A stretch of DNA of 64,000 nt from Paenalcaligenes suwonensis. Its GTDB lineage: Bacteria; Pseudomonadota; Gammaproteobacteria; Burkholderiales; Burkholderiaceae_B. How positions within the stretch are numbered: position 1 is the stretch's first letter; every line of letters starts with the position of its first letter. Of this stretch, positions 37,314 to 46,604 are shown one piece after another. The notes under the pieces were generated by a model. That model was not told where the DNA came from. It worked only from the letters and a program-made list of their open reading frames with translations, and searched no databases. The position numbers were made by a program, and so were the translations under genes. The DNA is taken from NCBI RefSeq assembly GCF_011290505.1, contig NZ_JAANPV010000003.1, positions 310,001 to 374,000 on the forward strand, written 5' to 3'.

Positions 37314-37637
37314 ATGACCCACGTTGTCACCGAAAACTGTATCAAATGCAAATACACTGACTGTGTTGATGTCTGTCCGGTAGACTGTTTCCGTGAAGGT
37401 CCAAACTTTCTGGTGATTGATCCTGACGAATGCATTGACTGTGCCGTCTGTATTCCAGAGTGCCCTGCTAATGCAATTTTTGCAGAAGAGGATGTGCCCG
37501 AGGATCAAATCAAGTTTATTGCTTTAAACGCAGAACTTAGCCCTGAGTTTGGCATGATCAACCGCTCCAAAAAGCCTTTAGAAGACGCCGACGAATGGAA
37601 TGGCGTTGAAGGTAAACTGGAGCATTTACAGCGTTAA
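37314..37637 (+). CDS. fdxA: 7Fe ferredoxin FdxA
   Basis: 107-residue soluble ferredoxin with one [3Fe-4S] and one [4Fe-4S] cluster. Cysteines lie in [20 protein letters not shown] and [18 protein letters not shown], and the C-terminal extension ([19 protein letters not shown]) is typical of the Azotobacter FdI/FdxA family. The frame is open upstream, but MTHVVTENC at 37314 is the standard start, with GGAG upstream. A terminator follows, so it is monocistronic. Confidence 0.93.
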   Translation: MTHVVTENCIKCKYTDCVDVCPVDCFREGPNFLVIDPDECIDCAVCIPECPANAIFAEEDVPEDQIKFIALNAELSPEFGMINRSKKPLEDADEWNGVEGKLEHLQR

Positions 37638-37668
37638 ACTGTTGTTTGAAAACAGCTTTCATGCCCCT

Positions 37669-37695
37669 AAAAGAAGCCTATGGCTTCTTTTTTTT
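37669..37695 (+). terminator. Rho-independent terminator after fdxA
   Basis: AAAAGAAGCC (37669-37678) pairs with GGCTTCTTTT (37682-37691) around a TAT loop and continues into a T run. Confidence 0.88.
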
Positions 37696-37844
37696 GCCTC
37701 TAATATTGCTGCAATGCAGCACAAGGATAATACTAAGTATCACAGCAGATAAGCTTCGCATACACTGGGTGCTTATTAACTAACAGGTTAGCCACAAAAC
37801 CTGTTGGACGCACAAGCGTTTTACCTCAATAAAAAAGAACATCT

Positions 37845-39086
37845 ATGCTTTACGACCTACATGAATGGCAAAGGTCCATGCTGGCCCCGCTGGTGAATCT
37901 CTCCAGCCAAGGCTCGGAATTGTTTTCCAGCCCCTATAGCCCATGGTCTTACACTCCTGTCTCTCGCCAGATTGCCGCTGGCTACGAGCTGCTTTATAGG
38001 CTGGGTAAAGAATATGAAAAGCCTCAATGGCAGATTTCCGAGGTAAAAGTCGGCAATAAACAGGTAGCTGTGCATGAAAGCACAGCCTTACGCCTGCCCT
38101 TTTGCCAGCTTGTACATTTTGAACGCGAAGGTATTACCAAACCAGCACCTAAGATGCTGGTTGTCGCCCCTATGTCGGGCCATCACGCCACACTGCTGCG
38201 TGATACCGTACGCACCCTTCTACGTGACCATGATGTGTATGTGACCGACTGGATAGATGCCCGTATGGTGCCCTTATCTGCCGGATCATTTCACTTAAAT
38301 GATTACGTACGCTATGTGCAGCACTTCCTGCACGAGCTAGGCCCTGAGACTCACGTTATTGCCGTGTGCCAGCCTACCGTACCCGTATTGGCTGCCGTAT
38401 CGTTAATGGCTGCTGCACGCGATGCTAGCCAGCCGCGCAGCATGATTTTGATGGGCGGCCCCATTGACCCACGTCAATCCCCCACGGCCGTGAACTCGTT
38501 AGCCACCACCAAGCCCTACTCTTGGTTTGAAAACAACCTGATCCACCGTGTGCCACCTCGTTACGCTGGCGTAGGCCGCAAGGTGTATCCGGGCTTCTTG
38601 CAGCACACTGGCTTTATTTCCATGAACCCAGATCGACACATGATGTCGCATTACGAGTTCTATCAGCACCTGCTTAAAGGTGACGATGAGGATGCTGAAG
38701 CACACCGTCGTTTCTACGATGAGTACAACGCTGTCATGGACATGAGTGCTGAGTTCTACCTAGACACCATCAAAACCGTGTTCCAAGAATACGCGTTGCC
38801 GCGTGGGCTTTGGGAAGTAGACAACATCGCCGTACAACCCGAGAAAATTCAAAACCTGCATTTACTCACCATTGAAGGTGAGCTTGATGACATTTCTGGT
38901 TTAGGCCAAACACAAGCCGCCCATAAGTTATGTTCTGGCTTGAATGAAGCACATAAGCAACATTACACTGTTGGTGGCGCAGGACATTACGGTATATTTT
39001 CCGGCCGACGCTGGCGCAATCAGGTATACCCTAAAATACGAGACTTCGTACAAGCAGCTGAAGCACACGCAGCTAAAAGCGCCTGA
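37845..39086 (+). CDS. phaZ: Intracellular polyhydroxyalkanoate depolymerase (PhaZ family)
   Basis: 413-residue alpha/beta-hydrolase of the intracellular PHB depolymerase family that mobilises stored polyhydroxybutyrate. The family-specific cysteine nucleophile is in HVIAVCQPTVPVLAAV, replacing the usual GxSxG box. The aspartate lies around TIEGELDDISGLGQT and the histidine in GGAGHYGIFSGRRWRN. The N-terminus MLYDLHEWQRSMLAPL and SPYSPWSYTPVSRQIAAGYE are typical. No phaC or phaB is in the window, so the ability to make PHB is not shown here. Confidence 0.9.
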   Translation: MLYDLHEWQRSMLAPLVNLSSQGSELFSSPYSPWSYTPVSRQIAAGYELLYRLGKEYEKPQWQISEVKVGNKQVAVHESTALRLPFCQLVHFEREGITKPAPKMLVVAPMSGHHATLLRDTVRTLLRDHDVYVTDWIDARMVPLSAGSFHLNDYVRYVQHFLHELGPETHVIAVCQPTVPVLAAVSLMAAARDASQPRSMILMGGPIDPRQSPTAVNSLATTKPYSWFENNLIHRVPPRYAGVGRKVYPGFLQHTGFISMNPDRHMMSHYEFYQHLLKGDDEDAEAHRRFYDEYNAVMDMSAEFYLDTIKTVFQEYALPRGLWEVDNIAVQPEKIQNLHLLTIEGELDDISGLGQTQAAHKLCSGLNEAHKQHYTVGGAGHYGIFSGRRWRNQVYPKIRDFVQAAEAHAAKSA

Positions 39087-39116
39087 CCTCTATTCTTACT
39101 CTATGCCACACACTTC

Positions 39117-39136
39117 CAGGGGCCTAAGGGCCCCTG
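39117..39136. other. GC-rich hairpin between phaZ and rsxB
   Basis: CAGGGGCC/GGCCCCTG with a TAAG loop, an 8-bp perfect stem ending just before the rsxB start codon. It lacks a T run, so it is either a weak terminator for phaZ or a structure limiting rsxB translation. Confidence 0.4.
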
Positions 39137-39146
39137 ATTGATGTTT

Positions 39147-39788
39147 ATGACCAACCACATCTCTGTACTGACTGAGCGTATCAATGCGCTGCTGCCCCAA
39201 ACCCAATGCACGCGTTGCGGCTATGACGCCTGTCTGCCCTATGCCGAAGCCATTGCCCAGAAAGACGAGGCCATTAACCGCTGCCCTCCTGGTGGCGAAG
39301 AAGGCATACAACAACTCGCTGCACTGACGGGTCAAGCAGTACAAGCGTTAAACCCTGAGTGCGGCACCCACGAAGCCCCTACTGTTGCGTGGATAGACGA
39401 AAAGCATTGCATAGGCTGCACGCTCTGTATTCAGGCCTGTCCGGTGGATGCCATCTTAGGTGCAAACAAACGCATGCACACCGTGATTAGCGACCGCTGC
39501 ACAGGCTGCGACCTCTGTTTAGCCCCCTGTCCGGTAGATTGCATTACCATGCTGCCCGCTAACCGCGAGTGGACGCCTGAGCTCGCCACCGCAGCTAAGA
39601 AGCACTACGAGGCCCGTAGTCAGCGCCTACAACACAAACACGATGAATCAGGCTCTATGGCTAGCCGACTGTTGGCCAACAAGCCTAAAGTCGCACTGGA
39701 AGCCGATGATCCCGAGCGCCGCAAAGCCAGTATTGCCCAAGCCTTAGCGCAAGCCCGAGCACGCCGCGCCCAACAACCTACTTCGTGA
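39147..39788 (+). CDS. rsxB: Electron transport complex subunit RsxB (orphan)
   Basis: 213-residue iron-sulfur protein related to the Rnf/Rsx B subunit. An N-terminal four-cysteine cluster motif ([19 protein letters not shown] with a later NRCPPGG) is followed by two [4Fe-4S] ferredoxin motifs, [16 protein letters not shown] and [16 protein letters not shown]. The membrane-anchoring N-terminal hydrophobic segment of E. coli RsxB is missing. No rsxA, C, D, G or E is nearby, so it is an orphan, as in other Burkholderiales, coupled with nth eight bases downstream. That suggests a link to cluster delivery or redox for endonuclease III, which is inference. Starts at 39138-39147 are possible; 39147 fits homologues best. 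Confidence 0.85.
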   Translation: MTNHISVLTERINALLPQTQCTRCGYDACLPYAEAIAQKDEAINRCPPGGEEGIQQLAALTGQAVQALNPECGTHEAPTVAWIDEKHCIGCTLCIQACPVDAILGANKRMHTVISDRCTGCDLCLAPCPVDCITMLPANREWTPELATAAKKHYEARSQRLQHKHDESGSMASRLLANKPKVALEADDPERRKASIAQALAQARARRAQQPTS

Positions 39789-39795
39789 GTGCTGC

Positions 39796-40437
39796 ATGAA
39801 TAACGCTATTCGTACCGAGATCTTCACGCGCTTGCAAGCGGCCAACCCCCACCCCACCACTGAGTTGGAATACGAAAGCACCTTCCAACTGTTAATTGCG
39901 GTGATTTTGTCGGCCCAAGCCACGGATGTATCGGTCAATATCGCTACGCGACGTTTCTTCCCTACGCATGGTACGGCTAAAGGTATTTTAGAATTGGGCG
40001 AAGAAGGCTTAATGGACAAGATCAAAACCATTGGTCTCTTTAGAACCAAAGCCAAAAATGTGATTCGCACCTGTGAAATCTTGCTGGAGAAGTATCAAGG
40101 TGAAGTGCCAGCCGATCGCGATAGCTTAGAGGCCCTGCCTGGTGTTGGTAGAAAAACAGCTAACGTAGTGCTTAACACCGCGTTTGGTTTTCCTACTATT
40201 GCCGTGGATACGCACATTTTCCGGGTGAGTAATCGTACGGGTATTGCTAAGGGTAAAAATGTGGTGGAAGTGGAGCAGCGTTTAGAGCGACTCATTCCTA
40301 AGCAGTTTCTACTGGATGCACACCATTGGTTGATCTTGCATGGCCGCTATATTTGCGTGGCGCGTACACCTAAGTGCCCACAGTGCGGGATTTCGGATTT
40401 GTGTGAGTTTAAAGATAAGACGCCGGTGGGGAAATAA
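39796..40437 (+). CDS. nth: Endonuclease III (Nth)
   Basis: 213-residue DNA glycosylase/AP lyase removing oxidised pyrimidines. The helix-hairpin-helix is LEALPGVGRKTANVVLNTAF with the catalytic lysine in GRKTAN and the aspartate in IAVDTHIFRVSNR. The C-terminal [4Fe-4S] ligands are CVARTPKCPQCGISDLC. It follows rsxB by eight bases. The palindromic repeat begins right at its TAA stop codon. Confidence 0.96.
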   Translation: MNNAIRTEIFTRLQAANPHPTTELEYESTFQLLIAVILSAQATDVSVNIATRRFFPTHGTAKGILELGEEGLMDKIKTIGLFRTKAKNVIRTCEILLEKYQGEVPADRDSLEALPGVGRKTANVVLNTAFGFPTIAVDTHIFRVSNRTGIAKGKNVVEVEQRLERLIPKQFLLDAHHWLILHGRYICVARTPKCPQCGISDLCEFKDKTPVGK

Positions 40438-40525
40438 ACGGCTGTATCCATCGCACTCGCTGAGGGACTGCGGAACAACTTTTTGTGATTTGAGACACCA
40501 AATCAAAAAAGTTTTCCTCCGCCTC
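40437..40525. repeat. Extra repeat arm with one palindromic unit
   Basis: These 89 bases match 40641-40729 with only two mismatches, in the same orientation 204 bp apart, and begin on the last base of the nth stop codon. The following ~35 bases (to 40560) are a more diverged match to the rest of the composite. Confidence 0.9.
40470..40522 (+). repeat. Palindromic repeat unit, type A (extra copy)
   Basis: GCGGAACAACTTTTTGTG, the core ATTTGAGACACCAAAT, then AAAAAAGTTTTCCTCCGC. The outer GCGGA/TCCGC and inner arms pair to form a long imperfect hairpin with an AGACAC loop. Confidence 0.85.
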
Positions 40526-40672
40526 CCCGAACAGTCCGCTGTTGATAGGTTTACTGCCCTTTCTTAAGTAACGGTACAGTGCTATTCGTGTTGTGGATTA
40601 ACGAGTAGTGGCTTTCCACTTGTAATGTTGCTTCAGGATGACGGCTGTATCCATCGCACTCGCCGAGGGACT

Positions 40673-40725
40673 GCGGAACAACTTTTTGTGATTTGAGATA
40701 CCAAATCAAAAAAGTTTTCCTCCGC
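40673..40725 (+). repeat. Palindromic repeat unit, type A
   Basis: Same as the unit at 40470-40522 except for a C-to-T change in the loop (AGATAC in place of AGACAC), which leaves both arms unchanged. Confidence 0.85.
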
Positions 40726-40850
40726 CTCCTCCGAGGTATGACAATTGATGGGCTTACAGCCCTTTCTGTAGTGGCTGTGTTTCTTGCTACAGACATACAC
40801 ACACCGTGAACAGCGACCTATCTAAAAACCGCTGCAAGCGACGAGCAAAA

Positions 40851-40907
40851 GGCGGATGGAAGTGTTTTTTTATTTGGTGTCTCAAATAAAAAAATACTTT
40901 CGCAGCC
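40851..40907 (-). repeat. Palindromic repeat unit, type B
   Basis: Minus strand GGCTGCGAAAGTATTTTTTT, the core, then AAAAAAACACTTCCATCCGCC. It faces the type A unit at 40673-40725, the same convergent pair as in locus 1. Confidence 0.8.
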
Positions 40908-41025
40908 TTAGCTACGGCAGACAGTCGTTGATAAGCGGGTGTCACAACCTTAGGCTCATGCAGTCCAGTCATGAGTAAGTAGGTTTCTACTTTGATGCCC
41001 CTCAAAACGGCAACTCCACCATACT

Positions 41026-41065
41026 AAAACACCCCACGTATTGGACTCTACCAACAGGTGGGGTG
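41026..41065 (-). terminator. Rho-independent terminator after livF
   Basis: CACCCCAC (41030-41037) pairs with GTGGGGTG (41058-41065). Four A residues at 41026-41029 give a short U tail on the minus strand. Confidence 0.6.
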
Positions 41066-41090
41066 CTCTGACAGCAACGACAAAAGTCCG

Positions 41091-41864
41091 TTACTGCTCC
41101 TGCTTATCCTGCCCTAAACCCAAGTAACTTTCGATAATCCTAGGATCATCGCTAAGCTCTCGTGCAGGCCCTTGCATGATCAGCTCAGACGTTTCCAACA
41201 CATAGCCGTAGTCTGCCACTTGTAAAGCAGCGCGGGCATTTTGCTCTACCAGCAAAATGGATACGCCTGTAGCACGCAAACGGCTAATGATCTTGAAAAT
41301 CTCACGCACCACACGTGGCGCCAAACCCAAGCTAGGCTCGTCTAGCATCAGCACGGTAGGGCGCGCCATCAATGCACGACCCACTGCTAACATTTGACGC
41401 TCACCACCCGACAAGGTGCCTGCTTGCTGTGTGCGACGTTCTTTTAAACGTGGAAACAACTCGTAGACCTCGTCCATGATGCCGCGCCAGTTCGCCACTT
41501 TTTGTCTGTGTAGTCTAAAACCACCTAGCAACAGATTATCTTCCACCGACATACTGCTAAATAGCTCTCGACGCTCCGGCACTAAGGACAAGCCTGCCGC
41601 CACACGACGCTCTACACTCCATGCAGAAATGTCGTTGTCTTGTAGCAGCACATTGCCACTACTGCGGCCGTTGGTAGGCAGCGCCCCCATGATGGCGTTC
41701 AGCATGGTGGACTTGCCTGCACCGTTGGCACCAATCACAGTCACGATGCTACCTTTTTCTAGCTTGATAGAGGCATTGTTCAACGCCCCCACCTTGCCAT
41801 AGCGGGCAGATAAGCCTTTTACTTCCAGCAGTACAGGAGCTTTATCTTGATTTTCTGTGGTCAT
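41091..41864 (-). CDS. livF: Branched-chain amino acid ABC transporter ATP-binding protein LivF
   Basis: 257-residue ATPase of a HAAT-family importer. Walker A is GANGAGKSTMLNAI, the signature GTLSGGERQMLAVGRALM and Walker B VLMLDEPSLGLAPRVV, the latter typical of LivF. It is last in the livK-livH-livMG-livF operon and its start touches the stop of the livM-livG fusion gene. Confidence 0.93.
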   Translation of the reverse strand: MTTENQDKAPVLLEVKGLSARYGKVGALNNASIKLEKGSIVTVIGANGAGKSTMLNAIMGALPTNGRSSGNVLLQDNDISAWSVERRVAAGLSLVPERRELFSSMSVEDNLLLGGFRLHRQKVANWRGIMDEVYELFPRLKERRTQQAGTLSGGERQMLAVGRALMARPTVLMLDEPSLGLAPRVVREIFKIISRLRATGVSILLVEQNARAALQVADYGYVLETSELIMQGPARELSDDPRIIESYLGLGQDKQEQ

Positions 41865-43708
41865 TACGCGCCCTCTACTTCTGGCTGTGTTTCATCCACG
41901 TCCAGATCTTCATCTAGACCGCCCAAGTACGCTTGCAATACAGCAGGGTTCTGCTGCACTTCTTGCGGCGTGCCTTCAGCAATACGTGTACCAAAGTCCA
42001 TCACCACTAAGTGATCCGTTAAGCGCATGACGAAGTCCATATCGTGCTCAACCAACAAGATACTCATACCCTCATCACGCAGTTGTGACAGCACACGAGC
42101 CAACTCTTGTTTTTCCAGGTAACGCAGACCAGCAGCAGGTTCGTCCAACAACAGCAGTACTGGATCAGCGGCCAAGGCACGTGCGATTTCTAGAATACGT
42201 TGTTGGCCCAAAGCCAAGTTGCCGGCTTCTTCGTACAAGTAATCACCCAAACCTACGCGTATCAATTGCTGCTTTGCATCGTGCAGCAATTCAGCTTCGC
42301 TGCGTCTGTCCCAATGCAGCAAGGCAGACAAGATACCAACACGACGACGCAAGTGCGCACCCAAGGCCACGTTTTCCAACACAGTCATGTCAGGAATTAA
42401 CTGCACATGCTGAAAGGTACGCGCCATACCCAAACGGGCGATGTCACGTGCTCGTAGTTTCTCGATGGCTTTGCCTGCAAAACGTACTTCACCACCGCTC
42501 AGCGGCAACACCCCACTAATCAAGTTAAAGGTAGTACTTTTACCTGCACCGTTAGGACCGATCAAACCCATGATCTCGCCCGCTTTGAGTTTGAAACTAA
42601 TATCGTTTACCGCGACTAAGCCACCAAACTGTTTGCGTGCTTTATCCACTTCTAGTACCAAGGAGCCACGCTCAGGCTTTGGTCGTTGAGGCAAAGGCTC
42701 TGCCTGACGTTGCAACGCATTTTGCACATCGGCCACTACCAACGCTTTGTTGCGAGTGCCTGTAATACGACGCCAGCCCGCTGACAAGTACGGCCACAAA
42801 CCTCCGGTGGCATACTGCAACACGAAAATCATTAACAGACCGAACACGATCAGTTCAAAGTTGGTGTCCATCGCAAAAAACTTAGGCAACCAGTTTTGAA
42901 TTTGATCTTTCAGTGTCAGGATCACCGTGGAGCCCAGCACGGCCCCCCATACGCTACCTGCTCCACCCACTACCGCCATAAACAGGTATTCAATACTGTA
43001 GTTCAGACCAAATGGGCTTGGGCTAACCGCACGTTGAAAGTGTGCGTACAACCAACCCGAAATACACGCCAACACGGCCGCGTAAACGAAGATGATCGTT
43101 TTGTACGCTGGCATATTCACGCCAAAAGATTCCGCCATGTGTTTACCATGACGCAACGCACGAATTGCACGACCAGGGCGGGAATACAGCAAGTTATGAG
43201 TCAGCCACAGCGCCAACAGCAATATCACCCAGATCAGGTAATAAATATGCTTATCTGCCCCTAAGTTCATCCCAAACAGGCTAAGAGGCTGAATGCCAGA
43301 AATACCATCGTGCTGGCCCAAGAAGCTCAAGTTACCAAATAAGTAATACAGTGACAGCGACCACGCGATGGTTCCTAATGGCAGATAGTGCCCCGACAAA
43401 CGCAGGGTAATAATGCCGATCAGGGCAGAAAACACCAAGGTCAAGGCAATGGCCGCCCACAAGCTTACCCAAGGCGATAACCCTAAGCATGTGGTCATGT
43501 ACGCTGTAGTGTAGGCACCAATACCGACGAAGGCCGCCTGACCAAACGAGGTCAAACCACCTACACCGGTTAACAGCAGTAGACCCAGCACGACTAGGCT
43601 GCTCAAGCCTATGTAATTCATTTGTGTGATCCAGAATGGAGGCACTGATCCCACTAAAGGGAACACCGCCAACACCAGCACCACGACAGCTAATAACACT
43701 CTATTCAT
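41864..43708 (-). CDS. Fused permease-ATPase LivM-LivG of the branched-chain amino acid ABC importer
   Basis: 614-residue fusion. Residues ~1-310 are a LivM-type permease with about eight to ten helices ([60 protein letters not shown]). A ~40-residue linker follows, then a LivG ATPase with Walker [16 protein letters not shown], a non-canonical signature region [17 protein letters not shown] and Walker [17 protein letters not shown]. The C-terminus has an acidic tail. In E. coli these are two genes; fusion fixes one copy of the ATPase to each permease. The signature lacks the usual LSGGQ glycines, reading LALGQQ. Confidence 0.93.
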   Translation of the reverse strand: MNRVLLAVVVLVLAVFPLVGSVPPFWITQMNYIGLSSLVVLGLLLLTGVGGLTSFGQAAFVGIGAYTTAYMTTCLGLSPWVSLWAAIALTLVFSALIGIITLRLSGHYLPLGTIAWSLSLYYLFGNLSFLGQHDGISGIQPLSLFGMNLGADKHIYYLIWVILLLALWLTHNLLYSRPGRAIRALRHGKHMAESFGVNMPAYKTIIFVYAAVLACISGWLYAHFQRAVSPSPFGLNYSIEYLFMAVVGGAGSVWGAVLGSTVILTLKDQIQNWLPKFFAMDTNFELIVFGLLMIFVLQYATGGLWPYLSAGWRRITGTRNKALVVADVQNALQRQAEPLPQRPKPERGSLVLEVDKARKQFGGLVAVNDISFKLKAGEIMGLIGPNGAGKSTTFNLISGVLPLSGGEVRFAGKAIEKLRARDIARLGMARTFQHVQLIPDMTVLENVALGAHLRRRVGILSALLHWDRRSEAELLHDAKQQLIRVGLGDYLYEEAGNLALGQQRILEIARALAADPVLLLLDEPAAGLRYLEKQELARVLSQLRDEGMSILLVEHDMDFVMRLTDHLVVMDFGTRIAEGTPQEVQQNPAVLQAYLGGLDEDLDVDETQPEVEGA

Positions 43709-43713
43709 GATGC

Positions 43714-44751
43714 TTAATCCTCATCCTCTACACCACGCGAACTAAATGAACGCCACAACAGCACGGGGATAATCAAGGTGAACACAATCACTTCTTTGTA
43801 AGCACTGGCCCAGAACGAAGCAAAGGCTTCCAACACACCCACGAATATCGCGCCAATCGCTGTAAGAGGATAACTACCCAAGCCCCCTACAATGGCTGCC
43901 ACAAAGCCCTTCAAACCAATCAAAAAGCCAGTGTCGTAATAAATGGTGGTTACCGGAGCAATCAACATACCCGAGAAGGCACCAATCGCTGCCGCTAGCC
44001 CAAAGCTTAATCGGCCTGCCATGATGGTACTAATACCCACTAAGCGCGCACCACGACGGTTTACAGCGGTAGCACGCAAAGCACGGCCATACAGCGTACG
44101 ACCGAAGAAAATCCATAGGCCGGTAATCAATATCGCGCACGATAGCAACACAAAGATGGTTTGTGCTGACCAGCTCATCTCGCCCACCATGACCTGCCCC
44201 TCTAGGAAAGCTGGTGTACGCCACCCTTCTGCACCAAAGAACACTAAGCCCAAACCAGTGAGTGCAAAGTGAACGGCAACAGAGGTGATTAACAACACCA
44301 ACACGCTAGATTCCGACAAACGCTGATACACCAAACGGTGCAGCATAGGTCCTAGAGGAACCACAATCGCTAAGGCATAAAGCACGGACAACCACAGAGG
44401 CACCGTACCGCCCACCATATAGGGGCTTAGCAGATACAGCACAGCGGGCAACACTAAAGTCCATGCTACGGTACGCCAAAAACCGTCGAAGGCCTTATTG
44501 CGTATCGCGCTAAACAATTCCAACAAAAACACCAATACGCCAGCTATTAATAGCAGCTTCAGCGTTCCTGGCTCCCGCCCGTTAATTATGAAGGCCAACG
44601 TTAAGGCTCCATAGGTGACGAACTCACCCTGCGGGATAAAAATAACGCGTGTTACGGTAAAGACCAGAACCAGCGCCAAGCCCAACAATGCGTAGATCGC
44701 ACCATTAAGCAGCCCGTCCTGCAATAAAATCAGAACTATTGTGCTGTCCAT
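43714..44751 (-). CDS. livH: Branched-chain amino acid ABC transporter permease LivH
   Basis: 345-residue permease of the LivH family with about eight to ten helices. Characteristic segments are LLQDGLLNGAIYALLGLALV, VTRVIFIPQGEFVTYGAL, GRALRATAVNRRGARLVGIS and GLKGFVAAIVGGLGSYPLTA. It is about 40 residues longer than E. coli LivH because of an extra loop around residues 70-120. It lies five bases before the livM-livG fusion gene. Confidence 0.92.
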   Translation of the reverse strand: MDSTIVLILLQDGLLNGAIYALLGLALVLVFTVTRVIFIPQGEFVTYGALTLAFIINGREPGTLKLLLIAGVLVFLLELFSAIRNKAFDGFWRTVAWTLVLPAVLYLLSPYMVGGTVPLWLSVLYALAIVVPLGPMLHRLVYQRLSESSVLVLLITSVAVHFALTGLGLVFFGAEGWRTPAFLEGQVMVGEMSWSAQTIFVLLSCAILITGLWIFFGRTLYGRALRATAVNRRGARLVGISTIMAGRLSFGLAAAIGAFSGMLIAPVTTIYYDTGFLIGLKGFVAAIVGGLGSYPLTAIGAIFVGVLEAFASFWASAYKEVIVFTLIIPVLLWRSFSSRGVEDED

Positions 44752-44795
44752 AGCCTTACACCATCAGTACAGGAATTTTCAATCATAACTACACC

Positions 44796-44825
44796 AAAAC
44801 GGCAGGAGCATACGCCCCTGCCGTT
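44796..44825 (-). terminator. Attenuator-type hairpin between the binding-protein gene and livH
   Basis: AACGGCAGG (44798-44806) pairs with CCTGCCGTT (44817-44825), with AAAA just before giving UUUU on the minus strand. Such leaky terminators commonly keep binding-protein mRNA in excess over permease mRNA. Confidence 0.65.
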
Positions 44826-44855
44826 AGTTCAGAAGCCTAAAAATCTGTATTCTTA

Positions 44856-46022
44856 TTACAGATCAGGCTGGTAAGTCCATTTGCCGTCAACTACTTTCAC
44901 CATAACGCGAGCACGCTCATCCAAACCGGAGTGATCGGTTTCTGTCATGTTGAAAACACCTTGAGAGGCGGACAAGTCTTTTACCGCTTCGATTGCATCA
45001 CGCAATGCTTGGCGGAACTCTACTGTACCTGGCTTAGCACCGCTTTCCAGCGCAACAGGAATAGCAGCCACTACTAATTGCCCTGCATCCCACATATGAC
45101 CACCAAAGGTGTTGGTGGTACCGGCACCGTATTTAGCTTCGTACACGGTCTGGTAAGCTTTAGCAGAAACCTTAGCAGGGTGATCATCAGGCAACTGATC
45201 CACCACTAGCAATGGACCGCTTGGCAAAATGATGCCTTCACAGTCACGGCCACATACGCGCAGTACGTCGTTGTTGGCGGAACCATGTGTGTGATAGATC
45301 TGACCAGCAAAACCACGGTTTTTCAATTCACGCTGAGGCAGAGCAACAGGCGTACCTGCAGCGCCGATCAACACGGCATCCGGTTTGCTTGCCAGCAGTT
45401 TCAGGATTTGTCCTGTCACACTGGTGTCGTTACGGTTATAACGCTCGGCGGAAACAACCGAAATGCCTTTGGCTTCAGCGGCTTTACGCATTACGTCTAA
45501 CCAACCATCACCGTAGGCATCGTTAAAACCGATAAAGCCCAAGGTTTTAACGCCTTGTTTTTCCATGGTGGCAGCCAAACCTTCGGCCATCAACAAGTCG
45601 TTTTGTGGGGTTTTAAATACCCACTTACGAGCACCTTCCATAGGCTCGATGATGCTGGCGTTGGCCGCCACACTAATCATCGGCACTTGGTTTTCTGCAA
45701 CCACGTCGATCATGGCCAAAGAACCTGGAGTGGCTGATGTACCCAGCACCACATCCACGTTATCTTCCGTTACCAATTTACGGGTATTACGCACTGCTTG
45801 TGTAGTGTCAGTGGCATCATCCAGCACCACATACACCACTTTCTCTCCTGCTACTTCAGTAGGCAACAAACTGACTGTATCGCGCTCAGGAATACCCAAC
45901 GATGCCGCTGGACCTGTGGAAGATACGGTTACGCCCACTTTAACTTGAGCTGAAGCAGCCAAAGGAAATGCTAGGGCAATTGCCCCTGCCACCATTGCGC
46001 GACGCAAAACTCTATACGACAT
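44856..46022 (-). CDS. livK: Branched-chain amino acid ABC transporter substrate-binding protein
   Basis: 388-residue periplasmic binding protein with a signal peptide cleaved after PLAASA (MSYRVLRRAMVAGAIALAFP). The mature part matches the Leu/Ile/Val-binding (HAAT) family: VKVGVTVSSTGPAASLGIPE, VDVVLGTSATPGSLAMIDV, KTLGFIGFNDAYGDGWLDVM. Two cysteines in LRVCGRDCEGIIL may form a disulfide. Substrate cannot be fixed from sequence; family members also bind aromatic acids, amides or urea. It heads the operon; a GGGGG-containing RBS and a TATAAT (46078-46083) precede it. Confidence 0.88.
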   Translation of the reverse strand: MSYRVLRRAMVAGAIALAFPLAASAQVKVGVTVSSTGPAASLGIPERDTVSLLPTEVAGEKVVYVVLDDATDTTQAVRNTRKLVTEDNVDVVLGTSATPGSLAMIDVVAENQVPMISVAANASIIEPMEGARKWVFKTPQNDLLMAEGLAATMEKQGVKTLGFIGFNDAYGDGWLDVMRKAAEAKGISVVSAERYNRNDTSVTGQILKLLASKPDAVLIGAAGTPVALPQRELKNRGFAGQIYHTHGSANNDVLRVCGRDCEGIILPSGPLLVVDQLPDDHPAKVSAKAYQTVYEAKYGAGTTNTFGGHMWDAGQLVVAAIPVALESGAKPGTVEFRQALRDAIEAVKDLSASQGVFNMTETDHSGLDERARVMVKVVDGKWTYQPDL

Positions 46023-46077
46023 CTCAGCCCCCTTTGCATGACTAAATTAGACGGAATTGTTATATAAAAAACGGTTG

Positions 46078-46083
46078 ATTATA
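46078..46083 (-). promoter_or_regulatory. Candidate -10 element of the liv operon
   Basis: TATAAT on the minus strand, 55 bp before the start of the binding-protein gene, in an AT-rich stretch. The -35 match is poor. Confidence 0.35.
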
Positions 46084-46199
46084 TCGTGATCATTACAATT
46101 TATCGCCTAGTAAATACCATGCAAGCTTATACGACACTACAATTACGCATACACTATGCGCTATAGTTTTGGCCGCTAGTCTCCCACAAGGTATTCGAT

Positions 46200-46604
46200 G
46201 TGAACAAAATACGTAAAACGCCAGAGCAATGGCGTGCTCAACTTTCTCCTGAAGCTTATTATGTGACGCGTGAACACGGTACAGAGCGCCCCTACAGTGG
46301 CCAGTACTGGAACAGCACTACGCCGGGAATTTATCGCTGCGTTGGTTGTCATACTCCTTTGTTTGCTTCTGACACTAAATTCGATGCTGGTTGCGGTTGG
46401 CCCAGTTATTTTGATGCGATTAATCCCGATAACGTACGCGAAGAGGTAGATACCTCACACGGCATGGTACGTACCGAGATTTTATGCAATGTGTGCGATG
46501 CGCATTTGGGCCATGTATTTCCTGATGGCCCTCCTCCAACTGGTCTACGCTACTGTATTAATTCGGTTGCTTTGACTTTTGAGCCCGAGTCCGACTTATC
46601 ATGA
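46200..46604 (+). CDS. msrB: Peptide-methionine (R)-S-oxide reductase MsrB
   Basis: 134-residue repair enzyme reducing methionine-R-sulfoxide. The structural zinc pairs are CVGCHTPLF and [12 protein letters not shown]; the catalytic cysteine is in [10 protein letters not shown] and the CGWPSY motif is intact. It starts with GTG at 46200 after an AAGG motif; the ATG two bases earlier is followed at once by a stop. The stop overlaps the yciB start (ATGA). Confidence 0.95.
   Translation: MNKIRKTPEQWRAQLSPEAYYVTREHGTERPYSGQYWNSTTPGIYRCVGCHTPLFASDTKFDAGCGWPSYFDAINPDNVREEVDTSHGMVRTEILCNVCDAHLGHVFPDGPPPTGLRYCINSVALTFEPESDLS

Larger units (their letters stand above)
40584..40993. repeat. Composite interspersed repeat, locus 2 (inverted, expanded)
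   Basis: Reverse-orientation copy of 6611-6979, lying between convergent nth and livF. It contains a type A unit (40673-40725) facing a type B unit (40851-40907) with the same linker. Compared with locus 1 it has about 40 extra bases near 40908-40950, flanked by AGCCTAAGG / AGCTAAGGC half-repeats. No protein-coding gene is supported between 40438 and 41090. Confidence 0.85.

Noticed and set aside
40437-40993. CRISPR array
   Set aside because: Only two direct repeats 204 bp apart plus inverted units, with repeats longer than 50 bp and a conserved linker; no regular spacers and no cas genes.
40787-41005. 72-codon open frame across repeat locus 2
   Set aside because: The related stretch in locus 1 is interrupted by stops, and the shared peptide DLRHQIKK simply reflects the repeated DNA core.
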